Assembly: GCA_016190405.1 (NCBI GenBank)
Contig: JACPQO010000133.1
Location: 1 to 5,426, forward strand
DNA length: 5,426 bases
Reading direction: 5' to 3'
DNA from: Chloroflexota bacterium
GTDB lineage: Bacteria > Chloroflexota > Dehalococcoidia > SM23-28-2 > RBG-16-64-32
Shown piece after piece: positions 1 through 5,426 of the stretch. The position numbers and the translations under genes are program-made. The first letter of the stretch is position 1; the number at the start of each line of letters is the position of its first letter. The notes under the pieces are model-generated. The model was not told the origin of the DNA, searched no databases, and was given only the letters and a program-made list of their open reading frames with translations.

Positions 1-2
1 CC

Positions 3-1097
3 GACGCCATCGAGGCGGCCGCCGACGCCCACGCCTATAACGTCCTCACCTGGGAGGTCCGCCACCTGCCCGGCAAATGGCTGTACAAGATCGGCCACCT
101 GCTCGAGGGCCGCACCGCGGCCGCAGACGACGAGGCCCTGAGCCGCTACTTCCAGCTCGGCCAGGAGATCGACCGCCTGGAGCGCGACCCCAGCGCCGCC
201 GAACGGCTCCAGGCGGCTCGCCGCCAGCGCGACGGCCTGAAGAACGAGGTCGAAGACATCCTGGAGGGCCGCGTGACGCAGGTCCTCAAGGAGCAGGGGC
301 TGGTCATCGAGCCGCCGCTGTTCAGCGACCTGGGCCTGGTCTTCCCGCCCGTGGACTTCGAGCCCGACCTTCCGCCGCGGGTCCTGGCCATCTCGCCCCG
401 CGACCGCATCGAGCTGGACCGCTCCTACCTGCTGGCCCCCGGCCTCGACCGGTCCACAGTGACCGCCATCGAGGCCGAAGCCGAAGCAGGCGGGGGCGTC
501 TCCGCCCTGGTCATCCCCAGCGGCGGCGTTGCCACCTACCCCAGCATCGTCTCCGAGTTGGCGCCCTACGACATCCTTATCGAAGACGTCTTCCACGAAT
601 GGCTGCACCAGTACCTGGCCCTGTTCCCCCTGGGCCGCAGCTACTTCGCCGGCAGCCAGACCCGCACCCTCAACGAGACGGTGGCCGACCTGGCCGGCCG
701 TGAGCTGGCCCGGCTGTTCCTCCGGCGCTACGGCTCTCCTCTCCCGGCCGCGTCGCCGGCGTCCACCCCTTCCGGCGGCTTCGACTTCACCGCCGAGATG
801 CGCGCGCTGCGCCAGCGCGTCGAACAGCTCCTCGCCGCCGGCCAGATCACGGAAGCCGAGGCGCTCATGGCCCAGAAGCGGGACGAGTTCGAGGCGCGCG
901 GCGTCTACATACGCCGCCTGAACCAGGCTTACTTCGCCTTCCACGGCGCCTACGCCGACGCCCCCGGCTCCATCGACCCCATCGGGCCCAAGCTGCAAAC
1001 GCTCTTGGAGCGCGCCGGCTCCCCCGGCCAGTTCGTCCGCCTGGCCGCCCAGATCACGAGCGAGAAGGAGCTGGACCGACTACTGGCGGGAGGCTAG
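3..1097 (+). CDS. Putative HExxH zinc metallopeptidase (gluzincin-like), 5'-truncated, family not recognised
   Basis: The reading frame is open from base 3 to the TAG stop at 1095-1097, giving 364 visible residues; the true start lies left of the window. The GTG at 273 is in frame but need not be a start, because similar high-GC coding sequence continues upstream of it. Visible residues about 1-95 are charged and probably helical. Residues 198-202 read HEWLH (bases 594-608), followed after 22 residues by the Glu of NETVAD (224-229, Glu at 675-677). This HExxH...NExxxD layout is that of gluzincin zinc peptidases: two His and the downstream Glu as metal ligands and Glu199 as catalytic base. A Pro/Ser-rich stretch (about 244-260), a charged helix (about 264-299) and NQAYFAFHGAYAD (307-319) follow. 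The arrangement recalls predicted aminopeptidases of the COG4324 type, but I cannot assign a family. Substrate and location are unknown; the missing N-terminus would show whether it is secreted or membrane-anchored. Confidence 0.85.
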   Translation, partial: DAIEAAADAHAYNVLTWEVRHLPGKWLYKIGHLLEGRTAAADDEALSRYFQLGQEIDRLERDPSAAERLQAARRQRDGLKNEVEDILEGRVTQVLKEQGLVIEPPLFSDLGLVFPPVDFEPDLPPRVLAISPRDRIELDRSYLLAPGLDRSTVTAIEAEAEAGGGVSALVIPSGGVATYPSIVSELAPYDILIEDVFHEWLHQYLALFPLGRSYFAGSQTRTLNETVADLAGRELARLFLRRYGSPLPAASPASTPSGGFDFTAEMRALRQRVEQLLAAGQITEAEALMAQKRDEFEARGVYIRRLNQAYFAFHGAYADAPGSIDPIGPKLQTLLERAGSPGQFVRLAAQITSEKELDRLLAGG

Positions 1098-1102
1098 GCC
1101 TC
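1090..1102. other. Short inverted repeat centred on the shared convergent stop codons
   Basis: GAGGC (1090-1094) and GCCTC (1098-1102) are perfect inverted repeats flanking TAG (1095-1097). Inside it, CTAG at 1094-1097 supplies the TAG stop of both convergent genes, one per strand. Because the element is nearly symmetrical, each transcript could form a 5-bp hairpin at its own stop codon. Neither strand has a T-tract after it, so an intrinsic terminator is not supported, and the stem is short. Confidence 0.4.
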
Positions 1103-3304
1103 TGCCTTCGCCCCATCCGGGAGCCGGTACGGAAAGTCGATCACCTTGACGCGTTCCCGGCCCTTGAGCAGCGGCTTCAGACGCAGCGCGTCGCGGTTGT
1201 GCAGAAAGCGCTCCCACCAGTGACGGGTGACGAAGCCGGGCAGCACCACGGTGATACCCATGTCCGGCTCCGCCCGCTCCAGTGACTCCACGTAGGCCAG
1301 CATGGGCGCCACAAACGTGCGGTACGGGGACTCGATCAGGAGCAGCGGCACGTCGGGGACTTCCTTCTGCCAGCGCTGGCTGAGCATCTCCGCAGCCTCG
1401 GTGTCGTCAGTCAGGTGCACCGCCGTCACCATACTGGACAGCTCCCGCGCCAGGGCTATCGCCGCCATAGACACCTTGTTGATCCCATCGACGGGCACGA
1501 CGACGTGCTCCCGCACCGGCAAAGGTTCGGCCGGCACTGCCTTGGGTACCCCGGCCAGCAAGTCGGCTTCGTCCACCTGGATCGCCCGCGCGAACCAGTC
1601 GTAGTGGCGGCGGATGAGCGCGAACACAGCCACCAGCAGGACCATCATGAGGATGGAAATCCAGGCACCGTGCGTGAACTTCGTCGCGCCGATGATGACG
1701 GCGACCACACCGGTTGCGACCGCTCCGAAACCGTTCATGACGAGGCTACCCCGCCAGCCCGGCTCCTTGAGCTTTGACCAGTGGCGGACCATGCCTGACT
1801 GAGACAGCGTGAACGAGACGAACACTCCCACCGCGTAGAGGGGGATGAGGCGCGTTGTCTCCGCTCCGTACACCACGAGGAGGAGAGTGGCCAGAGCGGC
1901 CAGCACTAGGATTCCGTTGGTGTACGCCAGACGGTCCCCACGAAAAGAGAACTGCCGGGGCATATACTTATCGCGGGCGAGGATGGCCGAAATGAGCGGG
2001 AAGTCGTAGAAGCTGGTGTTGGCAGCCAGGAACAGTACCAGCGCCGTCGCAGCCTGGTACGCAAAGTACAGCACGTTCTCCCCCAGCACCCCGCGGCCCA
2101 ACTGGGAAACGATTGTCTCCCCTTCGCTGGGGGCCAGGCCGTACCGGCTACTCAGAAAGGTGATGCCCAGAAAGAGATAGATGGCGATGACGGCCATGAA
2201 AGTCAGGGTTCTGCGAGCATTCTCGCTCTCGGGAGGCTTGAAATTGGGGATGTTGTTGGACATCGCCTCGACCCCCGTGAGAGCCGCGCCTCCCGACGAG
2301 AAGGCGCGCAATACGAGCCAGAGGCTCAGCCCGTGCGTGGCCACAATCTGTTCCTTCGGCGGCGCCGCGTGTAAGAGGGAGCCAGGAGCGTCACCCAGGA
2401 CAACTTTGATGAGGCCGATGGCCACCACGCCTCCCATGGCCAGGATGAAGAAGTACGTAGGGGCCGCAAACAGCGTTCCGGACTCTCGGATGCCCCGAAG
2501 GTTGCCCAGCATGAACATGGCGATTATCGAGACGCTCAGTGGTACGCGCCAATCGAACAGTTCCGGTACAGCCGAGGTGATAGCCGCCACGCCCGCCGCC
2601 ACGCTAACCGACACCAGGAGCACGTAGTCCACTATCAACGCTCCCGCTGCCAGGAGCCCGGGCAGCATACCAAAGTTGTCATGCGCGACGATGTAGGCGC
2701 CACCGCCGGATGGATAAGCCTTCTGAGTCTGGCGGTAGGAGATCACAACCACAGCCATGACAGCGGCGATGACGAGCCCTATGGGTAGCGAGTAAATCAG
2801 CGCGCCGCTGCCCGCCAGCGCCAGAATGATCAGGGTCTCCTCCGTGGCGTACGCGGACGAAGACAGGGGGTCGGAGCCCAACACAGCCATAGCCTTGACC
2901 TTGGTCAGCCGCTCGTGGACGGCCTGCGCCGTGGCGAAGGGGCTGCCGATGGCCAGCTCTTTGACCGCGGCGAAGGCGCGACCAAGCGGACTGGCGGGGC
3001 GGCTGGCCAGCCGGGTCGCTTCCAGGCGGCCGGGCGCCACCTGCATGAACCGGCGCTGCCGGGGCACCACGCGCAGGTAGGGGCCCCGCGTTGTCGCCCC
3101 GCGGCGCACCTCCCGCAGCTCGATGTTCAGCTCTGGCGGGACGGTGTCCCCCCGCTCCTGGCGCGGGACTACGATCCGCGTATGGAGTTCGCTCGGCGCG
3201 CCGCCCGCTGCCCGGTCCGCCTCAGCATCTTTGCTGTCGCCCTCCGGGCTGCGCCCCTTAGTACCCTTGATGCGAAAGAAGGATGGGCGGCCTTTCTTTT
3301 CCAT
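1094..3304 (-). CDS. APC-superfamily permease, KimA (YdaO)-like potassium importer
   Basis: This complete 736-residue polytopic membrane protein probably imports K+ with protons across the cytoplasmic membrane. Residues 1-115 form a basic, hydrophilic extension. The conserved core starts near SPFATAQAVHERL (121-133) and has about 12 hydrophobic segments from about 148 to 565. Family signatures are SDPLSSSAY (144-152), YPSGGGAY (197-204), ALTGVEAMSN (341-350) and EPGWRG (514-519). Asp145, Tyr152, Asp226, Thr343 and Glu346 line up with residues I recall as K+-site positions of Bacillus subtilis KimA (D36, Y43, D117, T230, E233); that numbering is from memory. Residues about 598-725 resemble the UspA-like cytoplasmic domain of KimA. 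KimA has about 607 residues, so the excess is mainly the N-terminal extension. The ATG at 3304 is chosen because GGAG lies 10 bases upstream; Met87 is an alternative. The stop overlaps the convergent gene by 4 bases. A more general amino-acid permease remains possible. Confidence 0.9.
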   Translation of the reverse strand: MEKKGRPSFFRIKGTKGRSPEGDSKDAEADRAAGGAPSELHTRIVVPRQERGDTVPPELNIELREVRRGATTRGPYLRVVPRQRRFMQVAPGRLEATRLASRPASPLGRAFAAVKELAIGSPFATAQAVHERLTKVKAMAVLGSDPLSSSAYATEETLIILALAGSGALIYSLPIGLVIAAVMAVVVISYRQTQKAYPSGGGAYIVAHDNFGMLPGLLAAGALIVDYVLLVSVSVAAGVAAITSAVPELFDWRVPLSVSIIAMFMLGNLRGIRESGTLFAAPTYFFILAMGGVVAIGLIKVVLGDAPGSLLHAAPPKEQIVATHGLSLWLVLRAFSSGGAALTGVEAMSNNIPNFKPPESENARRTLTFMAVIAIYLFLGITFLSSRYGLAPSEGETIVSQLGRGVLGENVLYFAYQAATALVLFLAANTSFYDFPLISAILARDKYMPRQFSFRGDRLAYTNGILVLAALATLLLVVYGAETTRLIPLYAVGVFVSFTLSQSGMVRHWSKLKEPGWRGSLVMNGFGAVATGVVAVIIGATKFTHGAWISILMMVLLVAVFALIRRHYDWFARAIQVDEADLLAGVPKAVPAEPLPVREHVVVPVDGINKVSMAAIALARELSSMVTAVHLTDDTEAAEMLSQRWQKEVPDVPLLLIESPYRTFVAPMLAYVESLERAEPDMGITVVLPGFVTRHWWERFLHNRDALRLKPLLKGRERVKVIDFPYRLPDGAKAEA

Positions 3305-3305
3305 C

Positions 3306-3334
3306 GCCAGCAGACTCCATTGTCACACGCTGGC
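3306..3334 (-). promoter_or_regulatory. Ribosome binding site of the permease presented in a hairpin loop
   Basis: In the minus-strand transcript, GCCAGC (3334-3329) and GCUGGC (3311-3306) can form a 6-bp stem, with a possible extra G-U pair. It closes a loop of about 17 bases that contains the likely Shine-Dalgarno GGAG (3318-3315). The stem ends one base before the AUG at 3304, and GGAG is 10 bases from that AUG. The RBS supports the start at 3304. Whether the hairpin helps or hinders ribosome loading cannot be told from sequence. Confidence 0.5.
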
Positions 3335-3398
3335 CGATCGGGTAGCAAATGCCCGCTCTCAGCCCGTCAGGGACGAAGTCACCCATGCCCATGCTTGG

Positions 3399-3414
3399 CG
3401 GGCCTCCAGGCCCG
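3399..3414. repeat. GC-rich hairpin in the permease leader
   Basis: CGGGCCT (3399-3405) and AGGCCCG (3408-3414) are perfect 7-base inverted repeats two bases apart; as RNA this would be a 6-bp stem with a 4-base loop on either strand. No T-rich tract follows on the minus strand, so it is not a typical intrinsic terminator for the penicillin-binding protein gene. The outer GCCCG arm sequence is also available at 3435-3439 in the orientation that would allow an alternative pairing. Confidence 0.5.
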
Positions 3415-3467
3415 TACCGCTCACCTGCGATCTTCGGGCACGGGTCGCCAGGGCCAGCGCGGCGTCC

Positions 3468-5426
3468 TTAGCGGCCACCCGTCCCGGGGCCGGACTGGTC
3501 GTCCGCTTGGGCACGGGCGGGAATCTTCAGCACATCGCCTGGCTGAATGACGCTGTCTTCAGTCAGGTCGTTGGCCTTGAGCAGGTCTTTCAGCTTGACC
3601 CCGAACTGGTCGGCGATGCTGGTCAGGGTGTCGTCCTCCTGCACCGTGTACAGCAGCTCCCGCGGGGTCGCGCTCGGTTCCCCCGTCGGCGACGGGCTGG
3701 GCGAGGGCGAGGGCGTCGCTGTGGGGGTCGGCGAGACCGCCCGCGGCGGGAACTTGGGCACCGACGGCGACGGCGTGGGGCTGCCCGATAGGTTGGGCGC
3801 GCGGCAGGCCCCCGGCTTCGTGGGCTTGGCGTCCTTGACGAACACCTCCTGGCGACCGCCGCATTCCGCCGTGACCACGTCGTCCGGCTTGTCGAACGGC
3901 CGCGGCGGCACCCCCAAGTAGTCCAGCGCCTCCTGCATGAACCTCTTCCACATCGGCCCAGTCCCCGCCGAGCTGAACGTGCCGGAGGCCATGGGCGTAT
4001 TGTCAGCATTCCCCATCCACACGCCAACCGTGAGGTCCGGCGTGTACCCCATCACCACGTTGTCGCGGAAGTCCTCGCTGGTCCCCGTCTTGCTGGCCCC
4101 CGGCCGGTCGATCGTCAACCGGCTCCACTGGATGGCGTTATTGGAGAGGATGTCCGTGATCATGTAGGCATAGGCCGGGTCGACGACCTTCTTCTCCTCC
4201 GGGGCGGAATACTGGTAGATCAAGTTGCCGCCGGCATCTTCGATCTTCAAAATCGATACGGGGTCCAGTTGGCGAAAGCCGTCCGGCAGGTCCTCCACCG
4301 TGGGACGGCCCTTCATGACGCCGTTATTGGCCACGGTGCTGTAGGCGAAGGCCATGTCCAGCAGCTTCACCTCGCAGGAGCCCAGAGTGATGGTGGGCCC
4401 GCAGTCGTTCCTGGTCAGGTCAGTGATCCCCAGGCGGTGGGCCATCGACCTCATCTCGTCGATGCCGACCTCCATCACCGTGTTCACCGCCGCCACGTTC
4501 ACCGACTCCGAGAGGGCCTTGCGGATCGTGATGTTCCCCAGATGGCTGTAGTTCCAGTTGTTGATCGCTCTCTTGTAGCTCCCCACGTCCAGCTCCAGCG
4601 GCTCGTCCCGCACAATGGTCGAGGGCACCCACCCCTTCTCGAAGGCCGTCAGATAGGTGAACACCTTCATGGTCGAGCCGTGGGACTTCAGCGAGGTAGC
4701 GATATCGACCTGGCCCTGGATATCCTCCCGGAAGTAGTCGCGGCTGCCCACGTAGGCCAGGACCTCGCCGGTGCCGGGCCGCATGGCGACCAGCGCACCA
4801 TCGTGGCCTAGGTAGCGTTCCTCGTTGGCGCCGATGACGTCCTCCACCGTCTGCTCGCCGATCCCCTGCAGCCCCATGTCCAGGCTCGTCACGATACGCA
4901 GGCCGCCCTGATAGACCACCTTGTCGCAGGGGATGTCGGCCGGCGGCGAGAACAGCCCCTTCTCGCACATCCTGGTCACCTGGTCCTGCACGTAGAACAC
5001 GAAGTGAGGCGCGTTGATCTCGAAGTTCGGTTGGAGGATGTGCAGCTCCTCCCCCCTGGCCGCCTCCACCATCTCCGGGGTGACCTGGATGCCCGCCGCC
5101 TTGACCCAGGGGATCTCCTCGATCTCCTTGCTGTGTTTCAGCATGAGGTCCAGCACCTCGCCCTGGCGTACTTTGGCCGCCGCCTGGTTCCCGGCCAGCA
5201 CCGGCGTGTAGTGGGCAGGCGCCTGAGGGACCCCGGCCAGCATCGCCGCCTCCGCCAGGGTCAGCTCGTTAGCGTGTTTGCCGAAGTAGCGCTCGGCCGC
5301 TGCCTCAGCGCCGTAAGCGAAGTTCCCGTAGTACACCTGGTTCAGGTACCATTCCAGGATCTGGTCATCGCTGTACTTTCGCTTCAGCTCCAGGGCGATG
5401 ACCGTCTCCTTGATCTTCCGCTGCAC
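3468..5426 (-). CDS. Class A penicillin-binding protein (transglycosylase/transpeptidase) with C-terminal LysM, 5'-truncated
   Basis: The frame runs off the right edge, leaving 652 visible residues; the first visible codon, GTG, is probably an internal Val. The protein polymerises and crosslinks peptidoglycan outside the cytoplasmic membrane. Residues 1-78 are the end of the GT51 transglycosylase domain (RKIKE at 3-7, ILEWYLNQVYYGN at 23-35, YFGK at 47-50, LAEAAMLAGVPQAP at 57-70). The catalytic Glu motifs and N-terminal membrane anchor lie beyond the window. The transpeptidase domain spans about 205-500 and has all three active-site motifs: STMK (251-254, Ser251 nucleophile), SVN (308-310) and KTGTS (446-450). 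A Pro/Ser/Thr-rich linker (about 544-589) leads to a LysM domain (591-636, bases 3519-3656), expected to bind glycan chains. Six Cys occur in closely spaced pairs in the extracellular part. The stop is TAA at 3468-3470. The permease gene follows in the same direction after 163 bases, so co-transcription is possible but unproven. Confidence 0.96.
   Translation of the reverse strand: MQRKIKETVIALELKRKYSDDQILEWYLNQVYYGNFAYGAEAAAERYFGKHANELTLAEAAMLAGVPQAPAHYTPVLAGNQAAAKVRQGEVLDLMLKHSKEIEEIPWVKAAGIQVTPEMVEAARGEELHILQPNFEINAPHFVFYVQDQVTRMCEKGLFSPPADIPCDKVVYQGGLRIVTSLDMGLQGIGEQTVEDVIGANEERYLGHDGALVAMRPGTGEVLAYVGSRDYFREDIQGQVDIATSLKSHGSTMKVFTYLTAFEKGWVPSTIVRDEPLELDVGSYKRAINNWNYSHLGNITIRKALSESVNVAAVNTVMEVGIDEMRSMAHRLGITDLTRNDCGPTITLGSCEVKLLDMAFAYSTVANNGVMKGRPTVEDLPDGFRQLDPVSILKIEDAGGNLIYQYSAPEEKKVVDPAYAYMITDILSNNAIQWSRLTIDRPGASKTGTSEDFRDNVVMGYTPDLTVGVWMGNADNTPMASGTFSSAGTGPMWKRFMQEALDYLGVPPRPFDKPDDVVTAECGGRQEVFVKDAKPTKPGACRAPNLSGSPTPSPSVPKFPPRAVSPTPTATPSPSPSPSPTGEPSATPRELLYTVQEDDTLTSIADQFGVKLKDLLKANDLTEDSVIQPGDVLKIPARAQADDQSGPGTGGR
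3687..3734 (-). repeat. Low-complexity Pro/Ser/Thr repeat in the penicillin-binding protein linker
   Basis: This stretch encodes residues 565-580 of the visible protein, an alternation of Pro with Ser, Thr or Ala that includes four Ser-Pro pairs in a row (573-580). At DNA level part of it is a short hexanucleotide-like tandem repeat, GGGCGA on the plus strand around 3698-3715. A related SPTPSPS run lies just upstream in the protein (549-555). It acts as a flexible spacer between the transpeptidase and LysM domains, and repeat slippage would change its length between strains. Confidence 0.75.

Larger units (their letters stand above)
3305..3467 (-). promoter_or_regulatory. Intergenic leader upstream of the KimA-like permease
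   Basis: The 163 bases between the penicillin-binding protein stop and the permease ATG carry no convincing gene. On the minus strand the region is GC-rich and has several inverted repeats: a 16-base near-palindrome (3399-3414), GCCAGC/GCTGGC around the ribosome binding site (3306-3334), and competing partners further upstream (3435-3439, 3453-3458). I see no clear -35/-10 pair and no hairpin followed by a T-run. In B. subtilis kimA is controlled by a c-di-AMP (ydaO) riboswitch, but the conserved ydaO core words are not evident here. Some words resemble the TPP riboswitch, though the match is incomplete. A structured leader is plausible but unproven. Confidence 0.35.

Noticed and set aside
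273..275. GTG as the true start of the metallopeptidase-like protein
   Set aside because: The frame is open to the left edge with the same codon bias and plausible protein sequence, and no ribosome binding site stands out before the GTG.
77..703. Long Arg/Pro-rich open frame on the plus strand in another frame of the metallopeptidase-like gene
   Set aside because: Its composition is the typical shadow of high-GC coding DNA, and the overlapping frame carries the HExxH protein with sensible codon use.
3399..3414. Intrinsic terminator of the penicillin-binding protein gene
   Set aside because: The hairpin is strong but no T-tract follows it on the minus strand.
3305..3467. ydaO-type c-di-AMP riboswitch, expected by analogy with B. 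subtilis kimA
   Set aside because: I could not find the conserved core words of that class, such as the CCGUCAGCUAACCUCG-like 3' segment. Only scattered GGGTGA-like matches occur.
3305..3467. tRNA or other small RNA gene in the only intergenic gap
   Set aside because: No T-arm GTTCRANYC-like segment, cloverleaf pairing or acceptor stem was found on either strand.
2915..3550. Plus-strand open frame antisense to the permease N-terminus and crossing the leader
   Set aside because: The translation is low-complexity and Arg/Gly/Pro-rich with no recognisable domain, and the minus-strand permease explains most of the region.
4269..4968. Open frames on both strands inside the penicillin-binding protein gene
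   Set aside because: They are shadows; the minus-strand frame with STMK, SVN and KTGTS is clearly the real one.

Overview
The window is GC-rich, gene-dense bacterial DNA holding three protein-coding genes. Two of them are cut by the window edges. No RNA gene, mobile element or CRISPR array is visible. The organism is not certain. High GC, a bifunctional penicillin-binding protein ending in a Pro/Ser/Thr linker plus LysM domain, and a KimA-type permease together fit a member of Chloroflexota or another high-GC monoderm lineage. That placement is an inference.

Layout. (1) Bases 3-1097, plus strand: the C-terminal 364 residues of an uncharacterised protein with HExxH and a downstream NETVAD motif, which looks like a gluzincin-type zinc metallopeptidase. 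(2) Bases 1094-3304, minus strand: a complete 736-residue APC-superfamily permease of the KimA (YdaO) potassium-importer type. It has a long basic N-terminal extension and a UspA-like cytoplasmic C-terminal domain. (3) Bases 3305-3467: a GC-rich 163-base gap that would form the 5' leader of the permease mRNA. It contains several mutually exclusive inverted repeats, one of which places the Shine-Dalgarno sequence in a hairpin loop next to the start codon. (4) Bases 3468-5426, minus strand: a class A penicillin-binding protein missing its N-terminus. The end of the GT51 transglycosylase domain, a full transpeptidase domain, a low-complexity linker and a C-terminal LysM domain are present.

The first two genes converge and share a CTAG tetranucleotide in which each has its TAG stop. 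The penicillin-binding protein and the permease are co-directional. Both relate to envelope physiology (peptidoglycan synthesis and potassium/turgor), but nothing in the sequence proves co-regulation. The parts most worth a second look are the permease leader, the duplicated VVPRQ motif in the permease's N-terminal extension, the change in base composition inside the permease gene, and the unassigned metallopeptidase-like protein.
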